DNA of 64,000 nt from Saccopteryx bilineata. Lineage: Eukaryota > Chordata > Mammalia > Chiroptera > Emballonuridae. Numbering within the stretch: position 1 is the first letter of the stretch; each line of letters begins with the position of its first letter. This document shows, in pieces, positions 1 to 10,930 of the stretch. The stretch is taken from assembly GCF_036850765.1 (NCBI RefSeq), contig NC_089490.1, forward strand, positions 130,848,522 to 130,912,521. Direction: 5' to 3'. The notes under the pieces were generated by a model, which was not told the origin of the DNA, did no database searches, and worked only from the letters and a program-made list of their open reading frames with translations. The position numbers were made by a program, and so were the translations under genes.

Positions 1-1243
1 GAAGGGATCAATTCCAGGTTTTGGAGCATCAATGTTCTAGAAGGATGGATAAGAGATGGGCAGGTGCTAAAGGTGCCAGTGTCTCCAGTTGGCCTGAGCC
101 CAGTGTGGAGGCAGAGCCCTTGCCTAGCTGGACTCCGTGCTGAGTTCCTGGGACACAGTTACCACCCAGTCCCTGCTATTTCACCCGTTGTCAGCTTGAA
201 GTGATGCATGTCTATCTCACATTTTATGTCCTGTCCTATGTGTCTGGAGTACTGTGGTCAGTCTTCCCTGCACACTGCTCACCAGCTTGCCAATTGGATG
301 AGAAATTTTTTTCCAAAAAATCATGCAGGGTCTAGTGTGTTCCTTCCTAGAACAATGAAGAACTGTGGTCAAATTCAGGACATTCACTCTGTCCCTGAAT
401 TCCTGACAAAACCCTCCAGGCTGGCATCCAAAGCCCCCGGACTGGCCAAGCGCTTCCCCACCCACTTCAGAGGCAGGCCTCCTGCTCTGTGGTAAGGGTA
501 TCTCTCTCTCATGTCAATGGGAGGAAGTCGTCTTCAAGGTTTTGATACAGGGTATATAGCCAGCTTTTCTGAGTGGCTTTAGAAACCGCCTAGCCTTTTG
601 TGGACACAGTCTTTGAAGAGGAAAAGATGCCCTAGGTTAAATGAGTTCTGTCAGTGACCCTGTTTCTAAAAAGGCCTCTGCAGCCTAAGAAGAGGCCGTG
701 CCTAGGAGTTCTGGACTGGCCTGGGCTGTCTTTGCCATTTCGAGCAACCCTGCCCTCCCTGCACCCACAGGACAGCTAGCTGCCAGCGTGTTGGTGAGCA
801 TCGGAGGGTGAGGCAGAGGTTATCCGCCATGCACACCTCTGTGGGTTTTTGGATGTGACCTGACAGTGTGGATGTAGCTGATATGGCTGGTGGCTGCTGC
901 ATGCAGAAGAGGCAGAGGATTGACTTTCTGTGAAGACTGCCCATACTTTATCCTCCATCTGGTCACCAGCCCAGTCACCAGGGGTAAGGTTCTTTGCCCT
1001 TTCTGCTGCCCCAGCTGGGCTCCTCCTCCCGCCTCCCCTGCCCCAGCTGGGCTTCTCCTCCTCTGGGCCTCAGAGGTGGGGCCTGGATTTCTGAACTTAC
1101 TGGCTGCCACCCCACCCCCGCCTGACCAGATAATTGCATGCAAAAACCTCAGTGTGGAGGAACACCATGGACACCGTGTGGATAGACCTCTTTTAGCTAC
1201 AGATGCTCCCTCCTCAGTGAAACCCTCCAGAGGTCCAACCACT
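1..1243. other. Upstream intergenic DNA, no gene seen
   Basis: This is GC-moderate, apparently single-copy DNA. Short open frames occur on both strands, but none has a recognisable domain, a plausible exon structure or a splice-bounded shape. I recognise no repeat family here. An old, diverged repeat or an exon of an unannotated long non-coding RNA cannot be excluded by eye. Confidence 0.5.
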
Positions 1244-3722
1244 CTTTAGAGCAGTGGTTTTCAACCTTTTTATACTTGGGCACTAGTGAAAATAGGAGAA
1301 TCATTTCAGGGACTAAATGATTCTGCTAAGGCAGAAATAAAAACTATTATTAGTATTTTGTGCATTATCTTTTAATTATAATACTATAAAATGGAAATTA
1401 CTCTAACATAACCAGACAGTTATGTTCGAGAATTAAAATAATATATTATTTTAATATATTTTAAAGTATAATAAATAATATATTTTAATAGAATACAAAC
1501 AGAAATTTCTAGAAAGCAGCATTTAATTCAAGTAAAGCTAGTGTGAAATCAGCTGTTGCTTCTTTGCAAGAATACTTGATAACTGAGGCTGCGGTTTTCT
1601 TTCTGAGAGAGGAAGAGCTGCATTGACACTCATTCGTTTCTCTGTCTGGTTTTTATTAGCGATGGGGATTTCTCACACAAATAGGTAGTAGAAAATATAA
1701 TAAAAATCTAATAATTTAATAATTTTGTAACTAAGAGATAGATATTCTTCTTCCAGTGATATCCAAAATTGTGGAAATGATTGCATTTTATGTTTGGACA
1801 CCAAAGTGACATCAGAAGATAAATCTATCAATCAGCTTTTCTTTTTCACAATGATTAAGGGAGCAAGAATTATAACTTCCATGAATGGGTTATTGATCCA
1901 GAGGTTACCTTTACAGGGATCCTCATTTTCAGAGTAGTAGTGTCAAATGTTCTTCAATGTTGACTTATATTAAATGTGAATTTCCGGTTGATGTCGGCAA
2001 CAATCAAAAAGTTTTGGAAAAGTGGAAATATTTCTACACCTCCTCTTAATAAAAAAAATATTTGTATTAAATCCCTGAAGAGAAATATTTAGTTCACTGA
2101 AGAGGCTAAACATATCTGCCATATATGCAAGCTTAGCCATCCATTCTTCATCCAATAAAAACTCTACTAATGCAGTTTCACTCTTGCAGAAACTGTTTCA
2201 CTTTTTCTCTTAGCTCAAAAAGCCATGAAAGAACCCTTTCTCTTGAGAGCCATCTCACTTCTGTGTAGAGAAGGAGCTGTTAGTTTTGTGAGTCCATGGT
2301 TTCAAATAGTGTCGTGAACAGTCTGGAATTCAAATCTGCACTATGAATATCATTAACAATCTCCACTGTGTCACTCATCACTGTGTTCAATGCAGGGGAA
2401 AATTTCTTTGCAACTAAATGCTGCCAGTGAATCATACAGTGTGTGGACAACATTTCTGGATGTGCAATGTCCTATATTTTCACAACTATCCCTGAGTGAT
2501 GCCCAATCATGCTCACAGCACCATCTATACACAGTCCAATGCAGTTCCCCCAGTGTAATCCCTCTACTTAAAAGTACTTATTAAGAGCATCTCTGGGCTT
2601 GTGGTCTGACCAGTTCAATCAAAGCAACAGGGTAGTTCTTTTCTAAAGTCTTTATCGTCAATATATTTCATGAAGCAAAGTAGAATAGCATGGTTACATC
2701 AGTTGATTCATCAAGTTGAATGGCGAAACATTTCAATTTCTTTATCCCTTCTACAATTTGCTCTTCAATATCATTGGCCATATCAACAATTCTCTGAATG
2801 GTATTGTCCAAAACCAGGTATAGCCTCAAGTTTTTGTGCACCTTGAGGAACCAAGACTTCCTGAGTAACATTTCAGATGCAGGGTTTTACTAATTCTTGA
2901 CCAGTAGGGAATGATTTCTTCATTTTAAGTATTTGAAGGGCAGCCAAATAAGATGCTTGAAGCAGCAATTTGTCATGAGTTATCATTGTCTTCATTTGAA
3001 TTTTCTGGCTTTTTATTGGATTGTATAATCTGTCAAAAAAAAATCCAGTGACTTCTCGATAAGATTGTTATGCTTTGAATGCAAATGAGAAGTAAGTTTG
3101 GAAGGTTTCATTGAATCAATTGACAGAATTTCAGAACATACTACATACAAGGGCCATGGCAATAATACACTTCCAGGTGCTACAGTGAAACCAAGTTTTA
3201 AATACTCCCATTGTACTGCCTAACAAAGTTTCCTTTTTTATGTTTTGTTTCTGTTGTACCTTCCAAATTATCAACACATTTCTTTTTTTACTGTTTCTTT
3301 TAAACTTGAAGCACGCTTACCGTTCATAGCAGTGTAGCATGGTTCAAGCTGGTGCTTGATTTCTGAACTTCACATGTACGATACATTGAATACTATACCA
3401 CAATACATTGAATATTACATAAGTTTGTTCCAATGTTTTTTGTCTATTGTGCACGATTTGTAAATGCTCTGTATGATGCAAAATGTTGCTTGAACAAGCA
3501 TACAAGTTTCAAAGATAACTAAGACAATAGCAATAGATTTTCATCAGTGATACAAGCTGATAAGTGGCAATCACCCTGCGCATAAGCAAATTCCACAAAG
3601 ATCATTGGGTCTATAATCTTCATACAACATCAGGGTGGTTAACTCTTTCCTAAACTGGCATGAGATTTCTGGCGGATTGGCAGCAGTTCGCGGACCAGTG
3701 GTTGAAAAGCACTGCTTTAGAG
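1244..3722 (-). mobile_element. hAT-superfamily DNA transposon, near full length, with 8-bp TSD
   Basis: The element spans 1252-3714. It is flanked by identical 8-bp direct repeats, CTTTAGAG, at 1244-1251 and 3715-3722, the length expected for a hAT target-site duplication. Its ends are inverted: the left begins CAGTGGTTTTCAACC, and the reverse complement of the right end begins CAGTGCTTTTCAACC, one mismatch in 15. The interior is AT-rich and carries transposase remnants on the minus strand (see 1970-2871). The length of about 2.46 kb is close to that of autonomous hAT elements, so this looks like a decayed autonomous copy rather than a short MITE. The Buster/Charlie side of hAT is my guess from the protein fragments; the exact family is not assigned. 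Confidence 0.85.
1970..2871 (-). pseudogene. Broken hAT transposase
   Basis: Two minus-strand fragments look like hAT transposase in the expected order. At 2668-2871 the frame contains CFAIQLDESTDV, matching the conserved LDESTD block of hAT and domesticated hAT proteins (ZBED/FAM200 type). Downstream, at 1970-2155, it contains a block beginning DEEWMAKLAYMADMF and then LNISLQG, the conserved W..LAYLADIF..LN.SLQG region. Stops and frame changes separate the pieces, and no long intact frame spans the element, so no active transposase is expected. The N-terminal zinc-finger region was not recognised. The gene lies wholly inside the transposon bounded at 1252-3714. Confidence 0.75.
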
Positions 3723-4045
3723 TAGGTAGATGCTTCTCTCAACACTCTTAGATTCTGAAATTGCTGGGACAAAATATGAAGCAAGGGCAGGGCCCCCTTC
3801 TGGGAGCACAGGTACTAGATGTAGGCCTTTGCCAGCCCCACCCCCACCCCCACCCCATTGCTCTGCTTTTGTCCTGGGCTGGCTCAGGCTCACCTGGCTT
3901 AGCTGGCCCATCTCCACTGATTTCTCATTTCAGCCCTGGGCACTGTGCAGTGCCCTCTTCATACGGGAGCTAACACGACAATTTAAAAACACGAATCAGA
4001 TTAGCTCACTGTCCTGCTAAAGACCCTCCAAAGGCTTTGCAGGAC
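3723..4045. other. Intergenic, C-rich tract
   Basis: No gene is seen. A run of CCCCA units at about 3837-3862 makes a C-rich strand, with matching G-runs on the minus strand. This is simple sequence without other support for function. Confidence 0.45.
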
Positions 4046-4960
4046 CCCAGAATCAGTGGTAGGATTCAGCTGGTTCGCATCAGTTCAGCAGAACCGATAC
4101 CTAATTTTTTGTTGAGCTCGGCAAACTGGTTGTTAAAATGGCACTTGTAATCAGGGTTCTCTCTAAGGTGGGCACCTGGGCAGCTGCCCAATGTGGAAAT
4201 CACAAATTTACAGTTCTTATTCTTTTTTTTTTCTTTTTGTATTTTTCTGAAGTTGGAAATGGGGAGGCAGTCAGACAGACTCCCGCATGCGCCTGACTGG
4301 GATCCACCCGGCACGCCCACCAGGGGGCGATGCTCTGCTCATCTGGGGCATCGCTTTGTTGCAACCAGAGCCATTCTAGCGCCTGAGGCAGAGGCCACAG
4401 AGCCATCCTCAGCACCCGGGCCAACTTTGCTCCAATGGAGCCTTGGCTGCGGGAGGGGAAGAGAGAGACAGAGAGGAAGGAGAGGGGGAGGGGTGGAGAA
4501 GCAGATGGGCGCTTTTCCTGTGTGCCCTGGCTGGGAATCGAACCCAGGACTCCTGCACGCCAGGCTGATGCTCTACCACTGAGCCAACTGGCCAGGGCTC
4601 CTTATTTTTTTTTAATGTTCATCTGTGCAACAGCCTATTCTAAGTGCCCATAGTAATGTTCATTCCGTCCATAGGTTAAAAAAATTGCAAGTGAGGATGC
4701 CAGTCAAGAAGCAATATGGAAATATCTTAAGTAATAGGTTTTTTTTTTTTTTAGGTATTGTTTAATATTTTTTATTAATATTTTAAAACTCTTCTTTATA
4801 ACATAACCTAATTTTATGCACCTCTTTTATTGTTCTTATTTAAGTATTAAATGTATGAAATAATAAACTACATTTCAGTATATCTTTTTTTATACTTAAA
4901 ATGGTCAGTAGGGCAGAGAATGAGTTGTTAAATTATTTGAATCCCACTACTACCAAGAAT
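4046..4960. mobile_element. Non-autonomous hAT-like element split by a SINE
   Basis: The ends are inverted: CAGTGGTAGGATTC at 4054-4067, and the reverse complement of 4939-4952, TAGTAGTGGGATTC. They are flanked by near-identical 8-mers, CCCAGAAT (4046-4053) and CCAAGAAT (4953-4960), differing at one base, as expected for an aged hAT duplication. The SINE at 4222-4598 interrupts it; without the SINE and its duplication the element is about 514 bp. No transposase coding is visible, so this is read as a MITE-like derivative. The terminal mismatches mean the exact ends are inferred. Confidence 0.6.
4222..4598 (-). mobile_element. tRNA-derived bat SINE (about 400-bp type), antisense
   Basis: Read on the minus strand it starts at GCCCTGGCCAGTTGGCTCAG, a tRNA-like A-box region. 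It continues through a B-box region into the body with AGAAGCGCCCATCTGC-like and CCCCCTGGTGGGC-like segments, and ends in an A-rich tail (T-rich at 4222-4245 on the + strand). Flanking 8-mers TTCTTATT (4214-4221) and TCCTTATT (4599-4606) are a likely but short duplication. It sits inside the hAT-like element, so it is the younger insertion. Confidence 0.85.
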
Positions 4961-5084
4961 AACCCCCGAACTCCTGGCCATGACCTACAGTGCCATCTCC
5001 GCAGCTCGGACTTCATCTCCTGACTTCATTCCCTACACTTGCTGTGCACAAAACAGTCTTGTCAGGAGGTCCCTCATTAGTACA

Positions 5085-5460
5085 CTGCTCACTCATTCAC
5101 TGAACAATCAATGTGAGTCTTCCTAGGTCCTAGACACTGTGCATATAGCAGTCAAGAATGCAAGTCTGGCCTGAAGAAAGGCAATTCTGGTGGTGCACAC
5201 AGACAGCAGGCAAACAGACAAATAAGTAGACTGTCAGGAGGATGCATGGGCTAAAATGATGCAGGCAGCGGGGAGGTTGGTACACTTACAGTGAGGTAGG
5301 AAGTGGTGAGTCTGTGTAGGGTGGCCAGGCAAGGACTTGCTGAGAAGGTCACTGTTGAACTGATACCTGTAGAAAAGGAGGAAGTGATTACCTGGATATC
5401 TGGTGGGAGAGGGTTTCAGGCAGAGTAGACAGGATGGGCAAGCCCCGTTCATGGAAGATG
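5085..5460 (+). repeat. L2 LINE 3'-end remnant
   Basis: The order of phrases follows the L2 3' region: a sentence-like CTAGACACTGTGCATATAGCAG block, a block with AGACAAATAAGTA, then GGGTGGCCAGGCAAGGACTTGC, and a late AGGGTTTCAGGCAGAG block. It is ancient and strongly diverged, so the boundaries are approximate. It has no coding capacity. Confidence 0.6.
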
Positions 5461-7699
5461 AGCAATAACCAGAGGGCCCCAGACAGGCCAGGAGAACGGC
5501 AGGAGCCAGCTGCTGCTGAGGTCGGGCTGGGTGTTGCGGGGGATGTCTTGGCTCCAGCTCGGAGTGTGAGGGAGGACCTGGAGCAGAGGTCAGAGACTGG
5601 GCTTGTGTCTTAGCAGTCCTCTTCCAGCTGCTGGGATGCCTGGAGGCGCTGCTCCAATTCAGCGGTGATGCTGATGGTGATGGAGATGGCCGTGCCAGTG
5701 GAAACAGTGCCATGGGAAAGGTGATGGGATTCTACATCTATTCTTAAGTGGGCCAACAAGCTCTGCTTCGTGAAATGGATGTGGTATGAGAGAGAGGGAT
5801 GACTTTGGGGCTACTCACTGTCACTTAGTGTCGCAGCTGGGTGGCTGGCTCATGAGGGTGCTGTGTGTGGAGGACAAGCCCAGTTCAGGACAATGCACGC
5901 TGATCGTCAGCTGACTGATTCCAGTTGGAGTGGCAAGCTGGTAGCCTGTGGGACCAGGACATAGAATGGTGATCAGGCCCTGGGCTGGAATCAGAAATTC
6001 AGGGAGGGCCTCTGTGCAGCTGGCCGTAGGCTCCTCCTGAGGGTCGTTGAGGTGGCATGAAGAAGAACCCTGGGAGTTGCTGCTGGGCCCTGCCACACCC
6101 CATACCTAGGATACCTCCCTCTCGCTGCAGCTGAAGGACCTCTCCATCCACCGTGATTCGAGTCAAAGAGAGACAGGACCCTGTCAGAGGGGACCTGTCC
6201 CAAGAAACCTTCCTACCACTGTTATCCTGGCAGCCTGCACAACCTGCTATGACTGTCTTTTGAGGTGATTTCAAAAGAAGACCCCAACATCCTCTGTGCC
6301 CTCTGCCTGCTGACAGTGCTGCCTGCCTAGACAGGAATTGGTTAGTTGAATGGGATGGTGACACTTTTGAGCTGGGCAGAGTCTGCTGGCGGGCTTGCTG
6401 CAGCCCTGGGCAGGCACTGCCTCCTTCTTCCTTACCCCAGGTGGACCACAGCCCTGTGACTAGGCTTCTCCCTCTGTTTCTCAACTCTCTGCTTCTGGCC
6501 TCTGTCTTGGGAAGTTGGACACATTGCTGGTCAAGGCTTGCTGTGAGGAAGGGCCCTTGCCCTGGGTCATGAGGCTAATGGTCTGACTGGACACAGCTGC
6601 TGGAAGCCTGCCCACAGCTCTGCCCTGGTCCAGGCTCTTTTCCTCTGAGGAAATGAGACTCAGATGCTCTCTCCACCTAGGTCTGTGGTCCCTCCTGCAA
6701 GGGAATACCTACCAGCTGTCCCCCATGTGCCCTAAAGAACATATATGGAAACAGAAGGTAATAGCATTAGCTGGTGGAGCCAAAAAGACAGAAGAAATAA
6801 TAAAGCAGGATAATTAAAAAAATATATGACTCAGAATGAACAAGAGAGCAAGGGTCGGATAGATGAGCTTGGGGTGGGCTCTGGCCACTCACTGCATCCC
6901 CCAGGGACTAGTGGCTGGCAGCCCACCTGGCAGAGTGCCAAAGGAAGGCCTCACTGGCGGCCAGGCTCCTTGTGCTTTGGAGTTGGGTACTCTACCACCC
7001 AAGCTGATGCCTCACAGCAGCTGTGATCAGACATGGCCGGAACTGTCTGGAATCTCCCTTGGGTCTGGGTGAGTTTCCAAGTCTGCAGCTGATCTCCATG
7101 CAAAAGGATAATACCTTCCTGCTTCAAGTAGTACATCGCCATAAAGCATCCTGCTCATGCATCTATTTGTAGATTCCTGTCAAATCTTAGCAGCTCACAT
7201 TCCAGACAGGCCTCCCTGCTATTTGCCCTGATTAGGAATTAACTGCCAAAAATTAGAGCCCTGCCTGGTCGGAGTCTGTGACCTAGACACCTTTCTCAGC
7301 CTTGCTCCCCCCCTTGGGGGGTGGTCTCCAGCCCAGGAGGTGAGCCCACAGAAGCCCCAGGTGGAGGTGGTAGGCTCTGTAGATTGAGCCAAGAATGGCT
7401 GGGCTCTGGTGTCTGAGAGCAGCGTCTTCTCAGGAACCCGCAGATGAGGGGATGCACGTGTTGTTGCTGGGATACAGTGGAGCCCTGGGAAGCAAGGCCC
7501 AGCTGCTCCTCGGCCATAGCATTGATTTTTACCAAAGTGCTCTGCAGTCTTGTGTGGGGGGCAGGCCTGGGTCTGGGGGAACTGAGCTGGCTGCCAGGGG
7601 GCTCAGCTCCAAGCTGAGCTTTGAAAGACAAGCACCTTGGGAGGCTACAGTTCTTGAAGGGCTAGGACCATATTGACTGGAACATGCCCTCTTTCTGGT
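5461..7699. other. Intergenic DNA, nothing assigned
   Basis: GC-moderate DNA with several open frames of 60-160 codons on both strands. None shows a known domain, and they overlap one another in competing frames, which is typical of chance frames in GC-rich DNA. No repeat family is recognised with confidence. Confidence 0.45.
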
Positions 7700-7835
7700 C
7701 ATCCCTTGCTCATCTAGTACCTCCTTTGTGCCAGGAATCAGGAAGGGAGCAATCTACTTCTACCCTTATGGGACCCTTATTTTAGTGGGGTGACAGACAC
7801 ACGCAGAGCGCAGGTGCTGAGCGGGCAGAGGAGTG

Positions 7836-7992
7836 ATGGGAGACTGAGTGACCTTGAGCAATTGCCCTAAGCTACCTGAGTCTCAGTTTTCTTATTTGTA
7901 ACATGAGGATGATAAAAACAGTGTTCACCCCAAAGGGCTGTTGAGATAATCAAATGAGATAAGAGATGAGGCATTTGTAATACTGCTTTATA
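7836..7992 (+). repeat. MIR SINE remnant
   Basis: The core resembles MIR: a GTGACCTTGAGCAATTGCCC-like part, then CTGAGTCTCAGTTTTCTTAT, then AACATGAGGATGATAAAAAC and GGCTGTTGAGATAATCAAAT. This is the usual order of the MIR 3' half. The preceding 7,700-7,835 resembles an L2 3' fragment but is too diverged to bound. Confidence 0.7.
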
Positions 7993-8026
7993 CATAAAAA
8001 AGTGTGGACAAGTGTTACAGGCTGAG

Positions 8027-8395
8027 TTGTGTCATACCCTGTAAAGTTCATATGTTGAAGTGTTAGTCCCCTGCCCCAGTATCTCAGAGTATTTGAAGAT
8101 AGGGCCTTTGAAGAGATAGTGAAGTTAAAAATCTGTGTGGACCCTAAACCAATGTGACCGATGTCCTTATAAGAAGAGGAGATTCACAGACACTCATGTA
8201 ATAAAGGTCACGTGAAGACAGAGTGAGAAGATGGCTATATGCAAGCCAACGAGAGGGGCCTCAGCAGGAAACAACCCTGCCCCAACATCTTGATCTTGGT
8301 CTTCCAAGCTCCAAAACTGGGAGAAAAGAGGTTTCTGTTGTTAATCCCCCTTCCCCTCACTTTGTTATGGTAGCCCTGGTGATATAACGCAATTG
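8027..8395 (+). mobile_element. MaLR (MLT1-like) solo LTR remnant
   Basis: The layout matches an MLT1-type LTR: GGCTGAGTTGTGTCATACCC at the start, CATATGTTGAAGTGTTAGTC, a GATAGGGCCTTTGAAGAG block, GATGTCCTTATAAGAAGAGG, and near the end AACATCTTGATCTTGG followed by TTTCTGTTGTT. Only LTR-like sequence is present; no internal or coding region of the retroelement is seen. Family assignment is from remembered consensus and needs a repeat-library search. Confidence 0.6.
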
Positions 8396-8482
8396 TTAAC
8401 TGTTGTTTTTATGCCCAACACTCTGCCCAGGGGCACATGGTAGGCACTGGAAAATTTGTGGATGAAATGCTCAGAAGTAGTA

Positions 8483-8590
8483 AGAAAGAAGGGAAGAAGG
8501 GAAGGAAAGAAGGAAGGAAGGAAGGAAGGAAGGAAGGAAGGAAGGAAGGAAGGAAGGAAGGAAGGAAAGAAAGGAGGAAGGAAGGGAGAA
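8483..8590 (+). repeat. GGAA microsatellite
   Basis: A purine tract with a nearly pure GGAA core at about 8509-8566 (around 14 units) and imperfect flanks. The minus-strand frame across it reads as repeats of FLPS and is not a gene. Further purine-rich stretches continue at about 8750-8855. Confidence 0.9.
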
Positions 8591-9442
8591 AACTGTCATA
8601 AGAAGGAGGAAAAAAAGAAATGTTCTGAGTAGATAACCCTACACAGTGCCAGGCTTGAAGCAAGGGTGAACAATATCCCAGCCAGTGAGCCAAGGGACTC
8701 TGTGTCAAGGGGTGGTGGCTCCACGGGGTGTTGCCATAACGCTGGGCCATGGAGGAGGAAGGGGAGAAACAGAAAAAGGAGGCAGAGTAGCAGAAGGAGC
8801 AGGAGGTGGAGGAGGAGGTAAGAGGGAAGGGGAAGAGGAAGAAGAGGAGGAGAGTGCTTCTGTTGTTATCGTCTGACAATAGCATCACATGTTGACAGCT
8901 CGGCCATTGGTGTCCCACACATGGCAGCCCCAGCTGATTAATACAGCCATGAACCTGGACAATTCAGGTTTTAGGGATTAACTTCTTTGTAACTCTCTAG
9001 GCACACTTGAGTAAGAATGTTAAGGTGGTGTATGGGACACGGACTATTTAGTAGCCATTCATACCTGTGGGTCATGCAGTTGGAGTAAAGCTGACCCAAC
9101 CTTTGCTTTAAGACTGGATTTCATCATCTTCAGCATGGGACGGGTTCAGGGATGAGGACTTAATGTCACTTGGGCCCATCAGATACCTACGACTCAATCT
9201 GAGCTCTTGGGGACAACAGTCTGTTTTACCCAGCAGCTTGAACTTGTGAGAATGTGAAGTTGGAGCTGCAGCAGCCCTCTGAGCACCATGAGGAGGCTTC
9301 TAGTCTGAGAAAGGAGCAACCGAAGGGAAGAGAGGCAAGAAAGTTGGAAGAAAGGAAACAGTTGTAGAAACACCATTTCAGATATCCAAGGCCAGTGTTT
9401 AATTTGTGAAACAGAAGGAGATTTCACATGAACGCACAGAAG

Positions 9443-9577
9443 ATAGGACACAAATAGACCATAGATGCAGAGATGGAGTGATGCGACCACAAGCCAAGGG
9501 ATGCTGGCAGGCTCCAGAAGCTGGAAAAGGAGAGAAATGAATTGTCCCCTAGAGACTCTGGAGGGAGCGTGGTCCTG
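9443..9577 (+). repeat. MLT1-like LTR fragment
   Basis: This short piece resembles the middle of an MLT1-type LTR: a GAGATGGAGTGATGCGACCA block, AAGCCAAGGGATGC, CCAGAAGCTGGAAAAGGAG, and CTAGAGACTCTGGAGGGAGC. It could belong to the same old family as the copy near 8.0-8.4 kb, but it is a separate fragment. It has no coding content. Confidence 0.5.
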
Positions 9578-9832
9578 CTGGCCAAAAGTCTAGGGACAAC
9601 TCTTGTCTCACTCTGCTATGGTTAGCATGGCTCAAGAGGAAGCGTGAACAAATGTGAGTGACGAAGAGGTAAAAATCATGGGGATGGCCTCGTGTGAGCT
9701 CTGCTCCTGCGGCAATACTGGACGTGCCCCCGTGTTGCTGGGTGTTTTATTTTATCAAAAGGAGCTCAAAATCTATATTTGTAACCCCCAAATCTCCCAA
9801 TTTGCATGTATGTGTATTATTCTATTTTTTTT

Positions 9833-10168
9833 AAGTCATTGTACCTGACCAGGTAGTGGCGCAGTGGGTAGAGCGTCGAACTGGGAAGCAGAGGACCCAG
9901 GTTCGAAACCCCGAGGTTGCCAGCTTGAGCGCAGACTCATCTGGTTTGAGCATAAGCCCACCAGCTTGAACCAAGGTCGCTGGCTCAAGCAAGGGGTCAC
10001 TCAGTCTGCTGTAGCCTTCCCAGTCAAGGCACATATGAGAGAGCAATCAATGAACAACTAATGTGCTACAACAAAGAATTAATGCTTCTCATCTCTCTCT
10101 GTTCCTGTCTGTCTCTATCTATCCCTCTCTTTGTCTCTCTGTCTCTGTCACACACACAAAAAGTCATT
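9833..10168 (+). mobile_element. tRNA-derived bat SINE (about 330-bp type) with TSD
   Basis: The body is 9841-10160. It begins CCTGACCAGGTAGTGGCGCA (A-box region) and has the B-box-like GGTTCGAAACC at 9900-9910. Then come the characteristic GAGGTTGCCAGCTTGAGC and AAGGTCGCTGGCTCAAGC segments, a CT-rich stretch and a CA-rich tail. Flanking direct repeats AAGTCATT at 9833-9840 and 10161-10168 mark the target duplication. This is a SINE head derived from a tRNA, not a functional tRNA gene. Confidence 0.9.
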
Positions 10169-10480
10169 ATGAGGGCCCAAACAAACAGGCCTATGGGCAG
10201 GATTCTACCTAGAAGCCCCTGGCTTGTGTCCTGGGGTGAAGACAGCTGGCCCTGGCCAGTCCCTCTGCCCAACTGCTTCCAGCCAGAGGTGCCATCCTGG
10301 GAAAACCCTGGCTCCATGAGGAGAGGGTGCTCCTGGGTGACAAAGAACCCAGCAGGCCCCACAGACACTCAAGATTCCAGCCGGAAGGAAGTGCAGACAC
10401 TGCAGAAGAAGAGGTAGTGTGGGGCACATTGCTCTCAATGCCATTCTGCCCCTGAAGAGGGCGTCTTGGGTTATGCTGTT

Positions 10481-10930
10481 AAAAAATATTTGTCAATGGA
10501 TAAAGAAGATGTGGCACATATACACTATGGAATACTACTCAGCCATAAGAAATGATGACATCGGAACATTTACAGCAAAATGGTGGGATCTTGATAACAT
10601 GATACGAAGCGAAATAAGTAAATCAGAAAAAAACAGGAACTGTATTATTCCATATGTAGGTGGGACATAATAGTGAAACTAAGAGACATTGATAAGAGTG
10701 TGGTGGTTACGGGGGGGGGGAGCGGGGAATGGGAGAGGGATAGGGGGTGGGGAGGGGCACAAAGAAAACAAGATAGAAAGTGACAGAGGACAATCTGACT
10801 TTGGGTGGTGGGTATGCAACATAATTGAACGACAAGATAACCTGGACTTGTTATCTTTGAATATATGTATCCTGATTTATTGATGTCACCCCATTAAAAA
10901 ATAAAATTATTAAAAAAAAATATTTGTCAA
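10481..10930 (+). mobile_element. 5'-truncated LINE-1 with perfect TSDs
   Basis: The inserted segment is 10497-10914 and is flanked by identical 16-mers, AAAAAATATTTGTCAA, at 10481-10496 and 10915-10930. It holds the last ORF2 codons, including a frame through MEYYSAIRNDDIGTFTAKW (about 10527-10583). The 3' UTR follows, with a G-rich tract at about 10711-10757 and an A-rich tail. The insertion lies at TT|AAAA (10479-10484), the preferred L1 endonuclease target. It is severely 5'-truncated and cannot move on its own. It shares its 3' UTR layout with the antisense L1 at the window end. Confidence 0.9.

Noticed and set aside
8409..8918. 169-codon minus-strand frame rich in FLPS repeats
   Set aside because: It is a translation of the GGAA microsatellite and surrounding purine-rich DNA.
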